Below the pieces are notes generated by a model that had not been told where the DNA came from, searched no databases, and was given only the letters and a program-made list of their open reading frames with translations. The position numbers and the translations under genes were made by a program. A DNA stretch of 64,000 nt from Pedobacter petrophilus (GTDB lineage: Bacteria > Bacteroidota > Bacteroidia > Sphingobacteriales > Sphingobacteriaceae): positions 1 through 64,000 of the forward strand of contig NZ_WKKH01000008.1 in assembly GCF_009674725.1 (NCBI RefSeq), given 5' to 3'. Shown here piece by piece: positions 52,849-62,337 of the stretch (position 1 is the stretch's first letter; every line of letters begins with the position of its first letter).

Positions 52849-53268
52849 TTAAATACTATATGCCAGGATCATTTCTTCGGAAACTTTCGTTCCCCTACTT
52901 GTATTCAAATCGATTAATACATAATCAAAAATACCGTCAGAGGCTACTTTATTCGTTTTTTTGTTGATAATTTCAAATTGAACGGAGCAGCCTTTTTCAT
53001 GCATGGTCAAAATACCGGTTCTGATCAACATCAGATCGTTCATTAATAAAGGACGTTTGAAATTTATATCGACGTGACTCACTACCCAACCCAATCCTAA
53101 TTGGGTGAAATGCTCCCAGGGCATGCCGTAAAATTTTTCCATTTGCTCATAACGGGCAGCCAATACATAATCCAGATATTTACTGTTATGTACGTGATTA
53201 AACATGTCTATATCATCTGGACGGACACGCAATTCGGTTTCAAAAATACTGTATTGATTCTTTTCCAA
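52849..53268 (-). CDS. Acyl-CoA thioesterase (hot-dog fold, 4HBT type)
   Basis: This hot-dog-fold thioesterase has 139 residues from the chosen start. RVRPDDIDMFNHVHNSKYLD carries the family Asp and the helix start (usual pattern D-D-x-NHVNN), and VSHVDINFKRPLLMNDLMLI and KVASDGIFDYVLIDL complete the fold. The start choice: a TTG at 53268 (MEKNQYSIFETEL) matches family length, and a perfect -7 box (leftward TACTTTTG, 53284-53291) lies 15 bases before it. An ATG at 53307 would place that box inside the gene. The substrate acyl-CoA is unknown. Confidence 0.82.
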   Translation of the reverse strand: MEKNQYSIFETELRVRPDDIDMFNHVHNSKYLDYVLAARYEQMEKFYGMPWEHFTQLGLGWVVSHVDINFKRPLLMNDLMLIRTGILTMHEKGCSVQFEIINKKTNKVASDGIFDYVLIDLNTSRGTKVSEEMILAYSI

Positions 53269-53674
53269 GGGTAAAGGTTTTATACAAAAGTAAGGTTTTG
53301 ACGTCATGATATCTTGATATAAAGATATATTATCATCTGTTTTTTGTATTTTTGGGTTGATGGGAAATTTAAAGCTATATGATATTAATATACCCCGCGA
53401 AACAATTCTTGCGTAGCACGACGCTTTATATTTAAGCCACACTGCCGCAACGTTTCTTTAGTGTGTTGCATCTCAACCATATTTCAGTCGCTATGAAGGG
53501 AGGGAAGCCATTAAAATCACCTCAAGGTTAATCTACTAAATCAGATTGTTGCTTTCCAAATAATCAATTGCTTAGCAATAAAATTCTATAGGTTAATTCC
53601 TCTTGCTTTTAACTAAAAATACCTTTACCTTTGCAGCAATTAATTAATTTTATACACTTTAATATTATTCAAGA
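53269..53674. other. Intergenic region upstream of rpsO
   Basis: The spacer holds the putative thioesterase -7 box (53284-53291) and the rpsO promoter. No other gene, tRNA or structured RNA is recognised. Confidence 0.5.
53603..53633 (+). promoter_or_regulatory. Putative rpsO promoter
   Basis: TTG at 53603-53605 and TACCTTTG at 53626-53633 are 20 bases apart, matching the Bacteroidota -33/-7 pattern. The leader would be about 35 bases. Confidence 0.55.
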
Positions 53675-53959
53675 ATGTATTTAAGTACAGAAAAGAAAGC
53701 CGAAATTTTTAAAACACACGGCGAAGTAGAAACCAACACAGGTTCTGCTGAAGGTCAGGTAGCGTTATTTACATACCGTATTGCGCACTTAACAGAACAC
53801 TTAAAGAAAAATCGTAAAGATTTCTCTACTCAGTTGTCACTTCAAAAATTGGTAGGTAAACGCCGCGGTATTTTGGCTTACTTATACAAAAAAGATATTG
53901 AGCGCTATCGTGCTATCATTAAAGCTTTATCGCTTCGTGATATCATTAAACAAAAATAA
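53675..53959 (+). CDS. rpsO: 30S ribosomal protein S15
   Basis: This primary 16S rRNA binder of the central domain has 94 residues; most bacterial S15 proteins are about 89. TGSAEGQVALFTYRIAHLTE and RKDFSTQLSLQKLVGKRRGI are the S15 signature, followed by LAYLYKKDIERYRAIIKAL. It lies upstream of pnp, the classic order. A hairpin terminator separates the two, so they may be expressed separately. Confidence 0.97.
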   Translation: MYLSTEKKAEIFKTHGEVETNTGSAEGQVALFTYRIAHLTEHLKKNRKDFSTQLSLQKLVGKRRGILAYLYKKDIERYRAIIKALSLRDIIKQK

Positions 53960-53975
53960 GCGTAATGTTATCAAT

Positions 53976-54005
53976 AAAAGCCATTCTTTAGAGAATGGCT
54001 TTTTA
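53976..54005 (+). terminator. Terminator of rpsO
   Basis: AAAAGCCATTCT-ttag-AGAATGGCTTTT, a perfect 12-bp stem running into T residues. Confidence 0.88.
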
Positions 54006-54133
54006 CTTTTCCTGTTTATTTTTTATGGGGAATTATTACAGATAGGGTTTTAAATCTTATCTTCGTTTGCAAAAACAAAACATGTATAAACAAGGTGTGG
54101 GCAAAGAGGAAAACACACCATAATTCTAATTAA

Positions 54134-56269
54134 ATGAATGTAATAAAAAAGTCGCTTGATTTAGGCGACGGCAGAACAATCGAAATTGAAACTGGTAAAT
54201 TGGCTAAACAAGCTGATGGTTCGGTTGTAGTAAAAATGGGTGATACCATGTTGTTAGCAACTGTAGTATCTACTATAGGTGCTAAACCAGGAACTGATTT
54301 CTTACCGTTATCGGTTGATTATCAAGAAAAATACGCGGCAACTGGCCGGATTCCAGGTGGATTTTTACGTCGTGAGGCCAGGTTATCAGATTACGAGGTT
54401 TTAATTTCCCGTTTGGTAGACAGAGCTTTACGCCCAATGTTCCCATCAGATTATCACTCTGATACACAAGTGATGATTTCATTAATTTCTGCTGATAAAG
54501 ATATTATGCCTGATTGTTTAGCTGGTTTGGCTGCATCGGCTGCATTAGCGGTATCAGATATTCCTTTTAACGGTCCGATCTCTGAAGTACGGGTTGCTAA
54601 AATTGATGGCAAACTGGTAATCAATCCATTAGCGAGCGAATTACAGCGTGCAACTTTAGAATTTATGGTTGCTGGTTCTGCTAACGATATTGGTATGGTT
54701 GAAGGTGAGTGTGATGAAATTCAGGAAGATGAAATGGTTGAGGCATTGAAATTTGCACACGATGCAATTAAAAAACAATGTGCTTTACAACTTGAATTAA
54801 CTCAAGCAACTGGTAAAACAGTAAAACGCGAATATAACCACGAAGACCATGATGCTGATTTAAGAGCTAAAGTTTTCGCTGATACATACGATAAAGTTTA
54901 TGCTATCGCAAAATCTGGTTCTAATAAAGATGAGCGTAAAGTTGGTTTCACAGCAATTATCAACGAGTTTTTCGAGGCAATGCCAGAAGATACTGCAGAT
55001 TTAACTAAAGCAATGGCTAAACATTATTACCATGATGTTCAGTATGATGCCATTAGAAATCTGTTGTTAGATGAAGGTATTCGTTTAGATGGTCGTAAAA
55101 CTACAGAAATCCGTCCAATCAGGAGTGAAGTAGGTTATTTACCGGCAGCACACGGTTCGGCAGTGTTTACACGTGGCGAAACTCAATCTTTAACATCAGT
55201 TACTTTAGGTAGTAAAGATGATGAGCAAATGATTGATGGTGCTTTCTTTAATGGTTATCAAAAATTCTTATTGCACTATAATTTCCCTGGTTTCTCAACC
55301 GGCGAGGTTAGACCTAACAGAGGTGCCGGCCGCCGCGAAATTGGTCATGGTGCTTTAGCGCAACGTTCATTGAAAAAAGTATTGCCACAGGGTGATGCTA
55401 ACCCATATACTATCCGTATCGTTTCTGATATTTTAGAATCAAACGGTTCATCGTCAATGGCAACTGTTTGTGCGGGTACGCTGGCACTGATGGATGCAGG
55501 TATTAAAATCAAATCTCCGGTTTCCGGGATTGCAATGGGTTTAATTACTGATGAGAAAACTGGTAAATATGCGATCCTTTCTGATATTTTAGGTGATGAA
55601 GATCATTTAGGTGATATGGACTTTAAGGTAACAGGTACTGAAAATGGTATTGTTGCTTGCCAGATGGATTTAAAAATCAATGGTTTATCTTATGAAGTTT
55701 TAACAAAAGCTTTATTGCAGGCCAAAGAGGGTCGTTTACACATCTTAAATGAGATGAAGAAAACGATTGCTCAATCTAATGATGATTATAAACCACATGC
55801 TCCACGTATTGTTTCTTTAACTATCGAGAAAGAATTTATTGGTGCTATTATCGGCCCCGGAGGTAAAATTATTCAGGAAATGCAACGTGAAACCGGTGCT
55901 TCAATCTCTATCGAAGAAGTTGATGGTAAAGGTATCGTAGAAATTTTCGCTGATAATAAAGCTGCAATTGATTCAGCTGTAACCCGTATCCGTAACATCG
56001 TTGCCAAACCAGAAATTGGTGAAATTTACCAGGGTAAAGTGAAATCAATTATGCCATTTGGTGCATTTGTTGAGGTAATGCCAGGTAAAGATGGTTTATT
56101 ACACATCTCTGAAATTTCATGGGAACGTTTAGAAACCATGGATGGTGTATTGAAAGAAGGTGATAAAATCGAGGTTAAATTATTAGACATCGATAAACAA
56201 GGCAAAATGAAACTTTCCAGAAAAGTTTTATTGCCAAGACCAGAAAAACCAGCTGCGCCTCAAGTCTAA
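54134..56269 (+). CDS. pnp: Polyribonucleotide nucleotidyltransferase (PNPase)
   Basis: This phosphorolytic 3'-5' exoribonuclease has 711 residues. Two RNase PH domains ([20 protein letters not shown] with [10 protein letters not shown]; later [14 protein letters not shown] and [20 protein letters not shown]) flank an alpha-helical linker. KH ([20 protein letters not shown]) and S1 ([20 protein letters not shown]) domains end the protein. In line with rpsO just upstream, this is the conserved rpsO-pnp locus. The leader between the rpsO terminator and the ATG is about 130 bases; a TATCTTCG near 54059 could be a weak -7 box. Confidence 0.97.
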   Translation: MNVIKKSLDLGDGRTIEIETGKLAKQADGSVVVKMGDTMLLATVVSTIGAKPGTDFLPLSVDYQEKYAATGRIPGGFLRREARLSDYEVLISRLVDRALRPMFPSDYHSDTQVMISLISADKDIMPDCLAGLAASAALAVSDIPFNGPISEVRVAKIDGKLVINPLASELQRATLEFMVAGSANDIGMVEGECDEIQEDEMVEALKFAHDAIKKQCALQLELTQATGKTVKREYNHEDHDADLRAKVFADTYDKVYAIAKSGSNKDERKVGFTAIINEFFEAMPEDTADLTKAMAKHYYHDVQYDAIRNLLLDEGIRLDGRKTTEIRPIRSEVGYLPAAHGSAVFTRGETQSLTSVTLGSKDDEQMIDGAFFNGYQKFLLHYNFPGFSTGEVRPNRGAGRREIGHGALAQRSLKKVLPQGDANPYTIRIVSDILESNGSSSMATVCAGTLALMDAGIKIKSPVSGIAMGLITDEKTGKYAILSDILGDEDHLGDMDFKVTGTENGIVACQMDLKINGLSYEVLTKALLQAKEGRLHILNEMKKTIAQSNDDYKPHAPRIVSLTIEKEFIGAIIGPGGKIIQEMQRETGASISIEEVDGKGIVEIFADNKAAIDSAVTRIRNIVAKPEIGEIYQGKVKSIMPFGAFVEVMPGKDGLLHISEISWERLETMDGVLKEGDKIEVKLLDIDKQGKMKLSRKVLLPRPEKPAAPQV

Positions 56270-56313
56270 ATAAAAGTCCGGAGTTGGTAATCAAGAGTCC
56301 GAAGATATATTTG

Positions 56314-56346
56314 AAACCCTTTCAGTTTTTTGCTGAAAGGGTTTTT
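56314..56346 (+). terminator. Terminator of pnp
   Basis: AAACCCTTTCAG and its exact complement flank a 7-base loop, ending in a T run. Confidence 0.88.
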
Positions 56347-56433
56347 TGTTGTTGGCTATTTTGTTTAACAATGATTTTGTAACTTGCCGTTACTAATTAA
56401 TACACTATATTTTTAAGGAAAACGTTAAGCCAA

Positions 56434-56500
56434 TTCGTCATGCTGAATTTATTTCAGCACCTTTCTTTCAATTAAGACCCTTAAAATTCAGGGTGACGAA
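56434..56500. repeat. REP-like palindrome between pnp and rpe
   Basis: TTCGTCATGCTGAATTT (56434) and AAATTCAGGGTGACGAA (56484) form a near-perfect inverted repeat (15 of 17), with an inner hairpin TGCTGAA-n5-TTCAGCA. It is related to the elements at the window start. Confidence 0.6.
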
Positions 56501-56560
56501 CGCCTTTAGTTGAAGACCTAAACTGAAATAGTATAATATAAAACTGTTATAAATACACAA

Positions 56561-57232
56561 ATGAAATACATCATTGCTCCATCTATACTTTCTGCCGATT
56601 TTGGCAATCTGCAACGCGATATTGAAATGATCAATGAAAGTGAGGCTGATTGGTTTCATGTAGACATAATGGACGGGGTTTTTGTGCCGAACATATCCTT
56701 CGGCTTCCCTGTTATGGCAGCAGTAAAAAAATACGCAGCTAAACCATTAGATGTTCATTTGATGATCGTTGAGCCAGAGAAATATATTCAGGAATTTGCT
56801 GATGCGGGTGCAGATAGAATTACCGTTCATTATGAGGCTTGTACACATTTACACCGAACCATTCAATTAATAAAGGCAGCAGGATGCAAGGCTGGCGTAG
56901 CATTAAATCCGCATACGCCTGTTACCCTTCTGCAAGATATAATTGAAGACCTGGATCTCGTATTAATTATGTCAGTTAATCCTGGTTTTGGAGGACAACA
57001 ATTTATCCATAATACCTACAAGAAAATTCAAGACTTAAAACGCCTGATTGAAGGTAAAAACGAAGATTTAGTCATTGAAGTTGATGGTGGGGTAAGTTTA
57101 CAGAATATCGCTAATTTAGTATCTGCAGGTGCGACTGCTTTCGTTGCGGGGAATGCTATTTTCGCGACTGAAAATCCGGGGGAAACCATCTCGAAAATGA
57201 AGCTTTCGACAACAACCAGTTTGAGCGCTTAA
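56561..57232 (+). CDS. rpe: Ribulose-phosphate 3-epimerase
   Basis: This TIM-barrel enzyme of the pentose phosphate pathway interconverts ribulose- and xylulose-5-phosphate. IIAPSILSADFGNLQRDIEM, FHVDIMDGVFVPNISFGFPV, DVHLMI, MSVNPGFGGQQF and EVDGGVS are all in place, with metal-binding His and catalytic Asp. The length of 223 residues is normal. It follows a REP-like palindrome, and the TonB receptor gene begins 40 bases downstream. Confidence 0.96.
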   Translation: MKYIIAPSILSADFGNLQRDIEMINESEADWFHVDIMDGVFVPNISFGFPVMAAVKKYAAKPLDVHLMIVEPEKYIQEFADAGADRITVHYEACTHLHRTIQLIKAAGCKAGVALNPHTPVTLLQDIIEDLDLVLIMSVNPGFGGQQFIHNTYKKIQDLKRLIEGKNEDLVIEVDGGVSLQNIANLVSAGATAFVAGNAIFATENPGETISKMKLSTTTSLSA

Positions 57233-57271
57233 TTCTAATCTCAATGCCTGATATATTTTGACACTATTTAA

Positions 57272-59698
57272 ATGCTCCAGTTCCGACTAATCCTTTGCCT
57301 GATCATCGCTAGCTGCAGTTTAGCTGTTGCACAGCCTCTGGTAAAAGTTTCAGGAATAGTTTATAACGAGGAAAAAATACCACTTTCCCAGGTTACGGTT
57401 ATGGTGTTAGGTCAGGCACAACGTACAGTGACAGATGAATTTGGAATTTATACTATTTACTCAACCTCCAAAAATTTCACTATTAAATACACTTTACTTG
57501 GTTATCAGCCTCAGACATTTAAATTCAATGAAAGATCCGGAGCACGAATAGTTCACCAGGTTAATCTGGTAGCAAATGTTAATGAGCTTGAGCAGGTTAA
57601 CATCACTAACAAACAAAATCAACTCAGCAATACCACCACTATCAATATTTCAGATATTGCATCAGTGCCACTGGTTTCTGGTAATTTTGAAACCATGCTA
57701 AAAATGCTTCCAGGCGTTTCAACCAATAACGAACTGAGCGCCCAATACAGCGTTAGAGGTGGAAACTTTGATGAAAATCTGATCTACATAAACGATATTG
57801 AAATTAATAGACCGGTTTTGATTAGAAACGGACAACAAGAAGGATTGAGTTTCATTAACTCGGAATTAGTGAGCAAAGCAAAATTTTCTGCGGGTGGGTT
57901 TGAAGCCAAATATGGAGATAAATTATCGTCAGTTTTAGACATTAAATATGACAGACCTGATAGCAATCAAACCATTTTAAGTACCAGTCTTTTAAATACT
58001 TCTCTGACCACGAAAAGAGTTTTAAATCAAGGTTTTCTTTTAGCCAGTCTTCGATATAAAAATAATACGAACGTTTTAATCAAGCAAGATGAGCAGGGTA
58101 GCTATAACCCTAATTTTGGAGATGCACAGGTGATGTATCAATACAATTTCTCGCCTAAATTAAATGTGAGTTTTTTAGGGAATGTTAATCTCGGGCAATT
58201 CAAACTGGTACCAACCAATCGTGAAACCCAGTTTGGTACGATAAGTTCTACGTTGCGTTTGGATGTGGATTATACCGGTCAGGAAATAGACGACTACCGA
58301 ACGATAGGAACAGGGGTTACGGCAAGCTGGTTCCCTCAACCTAATATCGTAGTAAAATTTATAAACAGTTACTTTAATACTATTGAAAGAGAGCGGTTTG
58401 ATATTAATGGAAGTTATATTTTTGATGAGATCGGTCAAAGTTTGCCCTCAGGAAACACTGGACCTGTGAGTCAAAACCGAAGTATAGGAAGCTATTATAA
58501 TTACGGAGATAATAGTTTAAATACGCAGATTTTTACTTCAGAAGTTAAGGTAGATCAGAATTTTAATAATCATGTATTTTCCTGGGGCTTGAAATATGAC
58601 CGCTCGAATTATTCTGATCAGCTAAACGAATATAATTATACCGATTCGTCACGATTTGTCGTGCCGAATACAAGTAAGGATATTGTGCTTCAAAACGTTG
58701 TAGATGTTAAAAACCATATCTACATTGAAAATTATAGTGCTTACATCCAGGATAGTTACTCCCTTTCAAATTTTGCAGAGCTTCAGTTAGGTGCCCGGGC
58801 AACTTATAATTCTTTGAGTGAACAGCTAACGATTAGTCCGAGGATGTTGATTGCTTACCGTCCCAACTCCAATAATAAAATCTTACGATTTACAGCAGGT
58901 GTGTACAAACAACCTCCGTCTTACAGGACTGTTCGAAACTTTTCCGGAAATTTAAATGTTGATCAAAAAGCGCAAAGTTCTTACAACACTTCTGTTGGCT
59001 ACGATTATGCATTTGATGCGTTTGGTACACGATTAAAATTTACTTCTGAAGCCTATTTTAAATATTCAGATAGGCTGATTCCCTACAAAATTGACAACTT
59101 AAGAATTCGCTATCTTGCTGACGAAGTATCTAAAGGATATGCAATTGGAGCTGATTTTAGTATAGGGGGTGAGTTTGTAAAGGATCTGGTTTCCTATTTT
59201 CGGATGTCGGTAATGCATGCCAATGAAGATCTTATTGGTGATAGCTATGTTCAAAACGGTAGAACTATTTATCCTGGTTATTTAAAACGTCCGACTGACC
59301 AACGGCTGAATTTTTCTGTTTTCTTTCAGGATAGGTTACTCAACAATCCAACTTATAAAGTTCATTTAAATGCATTGTATGGTTCCCGTTTACCCATCGG
59401 CCCACCACAAACACCGAAATATTTAGATAAATATTTTATTCCATCTTATAAGCGGGTTGATATTGGCTTTTCTAAAGATTTTTTGGATGATGTCGCTTTA
59501 CACAAACCAAAATTTTTAGATAAAAACTTTAGCTCAGTGATATTATTTTTCGAAATTTTCAACCTGCTGAATATTGATAATACAGTTTCTTACCTCTGGC
59601 TAAAGGACATTAATAATGTACAATATGCTATTCCTAATTACTTAACTGGCAGACAATTTAATCTGAAGTTAATTGTGAAGTTGAAAAATAAACCATGA
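57272..59698 (+). CDS. TonB-dependent receptor with carboxypeptidase-like domain
   Basis: This outer-membrane receptor has 808 residues. After a signal peptide (ending AVAQ) comes a carboxypeptidase-like/CarboxypepD_reg domain (about 25-100; VSGIVYNEEKIPLSQVTVMV, FGIYTIYS). The plug follows, with MLKMLPGVSTNNELSAQYSV, RGGNFDENLIYINDIEINRP, and FSAGGFEAKYGDKLSSVLDI. The barrel ends GRQFNLKLIVKLKN. No SusD partner is beside it, so it is not a classic PUL pair. The ligand is unknown. This type, lacking a SusD, is often a conserved core receptor in Bacteroidota. Confidence 0.88.
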   Translation: MLQFRLILCLIIASCSLAVAQPLVKVSGIVYNEEKIPLSQVTVMVLGQAQRTVTDEFGIYTIYSTSKNFTIKYTLLGYQPQTFKFNERSGARIVHQVNLVANVNELEQVNITNKQNQLSNTTTINISDIASVPLVSGNFETMLKMLPGVSTNNELSAQYSVRGGNFDENLIYINDIEINRPVLIRNGQQEGLSFINSELVSKAKFSAGGFEAKYGDKLSSVLDIKYDRPDSNQTILSTSLLNTSLTTKRVLNQGFLLASLRYKNNTNVLIKQDEQGSYNPNFGDAQVMYQYNFSPKLNVSFLGNVNLGQFKLVPTNRETQFGTISSTLRLDVDYTGQEIDDYRTIGTGVTASWFPQPNIVVKFINSYFNTIERERFDINGSYIFDEIGQSLPSGNTGPVSQNRSIGSYYNYGDNSLNTQIFTSEVKVDQNFNNHVFSWGLKYDRSNYSDQLNEYNYTDSSRFVVPNTSKDIVLQNVVDVKNHIYIENYSAYIQDSYSLSNFAELQLGARATYNSLSEQLTISPRMLIAYRPNSNNKILRFTAGVYKQPPSYRTVRNFSGNLNVDQKAQSSYNTSVGYDYAFDAFGTRLKFTSEAYFKYSDRLIPYKIDNLRIRYLADEVSKGYAIGADFSIGGEFVKDLVSYFRMSVMHANEDLIGDSYVQNGRTIYPGYLKRPTDQRLNFSVFFQDRLLNNPTYKVHLNALYGSRLPIGPPQTPKYLDKYFIPSYKRVDIGFSKDFLDDVALHKPKFLDKNFSSVILFFEIFNLLNIDNTVSYLWLKDINNVQYAIPNYLTGRQFNLKLIVKLKNKP

Positions 59699-59867
59699 TT
59701 GGGTTCTTTAATGACTGAATCGGTGGTTAAGCTATGATTCAAGTTGCAATAAGGCGAGTATGATTTCCTTTTTCAACTGAATCTATAATCATTATGGAAA
59801 TTAACTCCAATGATTAACATTCCATATTAGATGAAGAACACTGAAGCGAACGCTAAGCGTAATAATC

Positions 59868-59889
59868 AAAAGCTATAACTTTAGCTTTT
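59868..59889 (+). terminator. Hairpin downstream of the TonB receptor
   Basis: AAAAGCTA-taactt-TAGCTTTT, an 8-bp stem followed by TT; it lies 170 bases past the receptor stop, so its role as terminator is uncertain. Confidence 0.45.
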
Positions 59890-60007
59890 TCAACAGTGAA
59901 AATAAACCTTTACACGTTGATCAGTTTAATTACAAAAACTGCAACAAAACCACCGAATTAGATGTGATTTTTAACAAAATTTAATTTTTTATGATACGAT
60001 TTTGTAG

Positions 60008-60036
60008 TTGGAACTGGCTTAAAAATTTTACATTTA
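60008..60036 (+). promoter_or_regulatory. Putative serC promoter
   Basis: TTG (60008-60010) and TACATTTA (60029-60036) are 18 bases apart, one mismatch from TAnnTTTG in the -7 box. Confidence 0.35.
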
Positions 60037-60060
60037 CGCCATAAAACATTATATAATAAG

Positions 60061-61134
60061 ATGAAGCATAATTTTGGCGCAGGCCCTTGTATTTTACCTC
60101 AAGAAGTGTTTAAACAAGCTGCACAGGCAGTTTTAGATTTTAACGATGGATTATCAATATTAGAAATTTCGCACAGAACAACCGAGTTTGAGGCAGTTGT
60201 TGCTGAAGCAGATAAGTTGGTAAAAGAGTTACTAAACGTGCCATCGGGTTATTCCGTTTTATTTTTACAAGGCGGTGCAAGTTTACAATTTGCAATGGTT
60301 CCAATGAATTTATTGGGAGATGGGCAAACTGCAAGTTATTTAGACTCTGGTGTTTGGGCAACCAAAGCATTAAAAGAAGCTAAGCTTGTAGGTGATGTAA
60401 ATGTTATTGCTTCTTCCAAAGATGCCAATTACACTTTCATTCCTAAAGATTTTGAAATTCCTGCTGATAGTGCTTATTTCCATTATACATCAAACAATAC
60501 TATTTATGGAACAGAGCTTTTTACGGTTCCTGAAACGAGTGTTCCGATCGTTTGTGATATGTCATCAGATATTATGAGCCGCGTAATTGATGTTTCAAAA
60601 TTTGATCTGATTTATGCTGGTGCGCAAAAAAATATAGGTCCGGCAGGCTTAACTATCGTAATTATTAAGGATGAAATTTTAGGTAAAGTAGACCGTAAAA
60701 TTCCATCAATGTTGAACTATCAATCTCATATTGACAATGGTTCTATGTACAATACGCCTCCGGTGTTTTCTATTTATGTTGCATTACTAAATCTTCGCTG
60801 GTTGAAATCAAAAGGTGGCGTTGCTGATATTGAAAAAGAAAACAAGCAAAAAGCTGAAGCACTTTATAGAGAAATTGATCGCAATCCATTATTCAAAGGT
60901 ACATGTGCGATAGAAGACCGTTCGAAAATGAATATTTGTTTTGTAATGGAAAATGCAGCGTTAGAGAAACCATTCTTAAAATTTGCTGAAGAGCAAGGTA
61001 TCATTGGAATTAAAGGACACAGAAGTGTTGGCGGTTTCCGTGCTTCTATGTATAATGCTTTGCCAGTTACGAGCGTACATGCACTCATTGAGGCCATGCA
61101 AACCTTTGAAGAAAAACAGGCAAAAGCGAATTAA
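60061..61134 (+). CDS. serC: Phosphoserine aminotransferase
   Basis: This PLP enzyme makes phosphoserine from 3-phosphohydroxypyruvate. It starts [20 protein letters not shown] and has [31 protein letters not shown] and [20 protein letters not shown]; the Lys in AQKNIGP binds PLP. The length of 357 residues is normal. It is followed by serA after a 62-base gap with a repeat palindrome, so the two form a serine operon in the order serC-serA. Confidence 0.96.
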   Translation: MKHNFGAGPCILPQEVFKQAAQAVLDFNDGLSILEISHRTTEFEAVVAEADKLVKELLNVPSGYSVLFLQGGASLQFAMVPMNLLGDGQTASYLDSGVWATKALKEAKLVGDVNVIASSKDANYTFIPKDFEIPADSAYFHYTSNNTIYGTELFTVPETSVPIVCDMSSDIMSRVIDVSKFDLIYAGAQKNIGPAGLTIVIIKDEILGKVDRKIPSMLNYQSHIDNGSMYNTPPVFSIYVALLNLRWLKSKGGVADIEKENKQKAEALYREIDRNPLFKGTCAIEDRSKMNICFVMENAALEKPFLKFAEEQGIIGIKGHRSVGGFRASMYNALPVTSVHALIEAMQTFEEKQAKAN

Positions 61135-61147
61135 TTTAAATTTTTAC

Positions 61148-61181
61148 CACAGATTTATCGGTGAAATCGCTTAAATCTGTG
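61148..61181. repeat. CACAGATTTA palindromic repeat between serC and serA
   Basis: CACAGATTTA (61148) and its exact complement TAAATCTGTG (61172) enclose 14 bases. It lacks a T tract. Related CACAGATT-type extragenic repeats occur in many Bacteroidota genomes. Confidence 0.55.
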
Positions 61182-61196
61182 TAATCATATATAACC

Positions 61197-62147
61197 ATGA
61201 TTAAGATATTAGCAAACGATGGAATAGACCCTATCGGAAAAGAATTATTAGAAAAAGCAGGTTTCCAGGTGGATACAGAAACCATTCCTCAGGATCAATT
61301 GGCTGAGGCTTTGAAAAACTATGATGCCATTACTGTACGTAGTGCAACAAAGGTTAGAAAAGAGTTAATCGATGCTGTTCCAAATATTAAATTAATTGGC
61401 AGGGGCGGGGTTGGTATGGATAATATTGATGTAGAATATGCACGTAGCCAGGGTGTTGCGGTTGTAAATACACCTGCGGCTTCTTCTTTGTCTGTTGCAG
61501 AATTGGTTTTCTCTCACCTGTTTAGCGGAATCAGGTTTTTACAAGATGCTAACCGAAAAATGCCCGTTGATGGCGCTACACAATTCAACAACCTAAAAAA
61601 AGCTTATGCAAAAGGAACCGAATTAAGCGGCAAAACCATTGGTATTATTGGCTTTGGTCGTATTGGTCGTGCAACTGCAAAAGTAGCTTTAGGTTTAGGC
61701 ATGAATGTATTGGCTTACGATTTATATCCATCAGAATCTGAAATCACTTTAGCATTTCAAGGTGGAAAATCAGTGAGTATTCCAATTAAAACCGTTTCAT
61801 TAGATGAGGTAATAGCTGGAAGTGATTTCTTTAGCTTACATACCCCATTCGCCGATAAGCCTATTTTAGGTGCTGAAGAGTTTGCAAAGATGAAAAACGG
61901 CGTTGGCATTGTAAACTGCTCACGTGGCGGAACAATTGATGAACCCGCTTTAATTGAGGCGTTAAATTCTGGTAAAGTTGCTTTTGCAGGTTTAGATGTG
62001 TTTAATAATGAGCCTACGCCTTTGGCAGAAATTTTGACTCACCCAAAAATCTCTTTGACTCCACACATCGGGGCTTCTACAAATGAAGCGCAAGAACGTA
62101 TTGGTACAGAACTTGCGACTTTAATTATTGAGCATTTTAAGAAATAG
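61197..62147 (+). CDS. serA: D-3-phosphoglycerate dehydrogenase (short form)
   Basis: This NAD-dependent enzyme starts serine synthesis. The 316-residue protein lacks the C-terminal ACT domain of long SerA forms, so it probably has no serine feedback site of that type. VRSATKVRKELIDAVPNIKL, IGRGGVGMDNIDVEYARSQG, IGIIGFGRIGRATAK, and later NCSRGGTIDE and PHIGASTNEAQ give the 2-hydroxyacid dehydrogenase pattern with the catalytic Arg, Glu and His. It follows serC. Confidence 0.95.
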   Translation: MIKILANDGIDPIGKELLEKAGFQVDTETIPQDQLAEALKNYDAITVRSATKVRKELIDAVPNIKLIGRGGVGMDNIDVEYARSQGVAVVNTPAASSLSVAELVFSHLFSGIRFLQDANRKMPVDGATQFNNLKKAYAKGTELSGKTIGIIGFGRIGRATAKVALGLGMNVLAYDLYPSESEITLAFQGGKSVSIPIKTVSLDEVIAGSDFFSLHTPFADKPILGAEEFAKMKNGVGIVNCSRGGTIDEPALIEALNSGKVAFAGLDVFNNEPTPLAEILTHPKISLTPHIGASTNEAQERIGTELATLIIEHFKK

Positions 62148-62156
62148 TTTATTTTG

Positions 62157-62190
62157 GCGTTACTAACCTGAAATGTTAGTAACGCTTTTT
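62157..62190 (+). terminator. Terminator of serA
   Basis: GCGTTACTAAC and its complement enclose a 7-base loop, then a T run. It also lies at the far end of the leftward 48-residue gene. Confidence 0.88.
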
Positions 62191-62337
62191 CTAATCTAAA
62201 GCGTTCGTTAATACCCAGTAACGATAACCCAAAATGGCTTTTTGGAAAGTAGTCAACTTATTTGGGTCTTTCTGATATAAGCTTGGCAAAATAATTTTAT
62301 TTATTCTGGCCAGGATTTTAAATATTCCCTTTTTCAT
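62191..62337 (-). CDS. Small conserved 48-residue protein
   Basis: A 48-codon gene reads leftward from ATG 62337 to TAG 62191. The product begins MKKGIFKILARINKIILPSL and ends ILGYRYWVLTNALD. It is basic and hydrophobic. The ending (GY/W-YYV-T-AL) matches a group of tiny proteins found throughout Bacteroidota, sometimes mislabelled as SsrA-binding protein; the true function is unknown. Its first 20 bases overlap the end of the upstream gene (62318-62833) in another frame, which implies translational coupling. Confidence 0.7.
   Translation of the reverse strand: MKKGIFKILARINKIILPSLYQKDPNKLTTFQKAILGYRYWVLTNALD

Larger units (their letters stand above)
59699..60060. other. Intergenic region before serC
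   Basis: AT-rich spacer. It holds a terminator-like hairpin at 59868-59889 and a possible serC promoter. No tRNA or small gene is recognised. Confidence 0.5.

Noticed and set aside
52767..52967. Rightward 66-codon frame
   Set aside because: It partly overlaps the thioesterase antisense and has no recognisable family; the start region is ordinary AT-rich spacer.
53308..53674. Possible tRNA or structured RNA upstream of rpsO
   Set aside because: No acceptor-stem pairing or T-loop pattern was found; only promoter-like boxes.
57272..59698. SusC-type receptor of a polysaccharide utilisation locus
   Set aside because: No SusD, no sigma/anti-sigma genes and no glycoside hydrolases are beside it.
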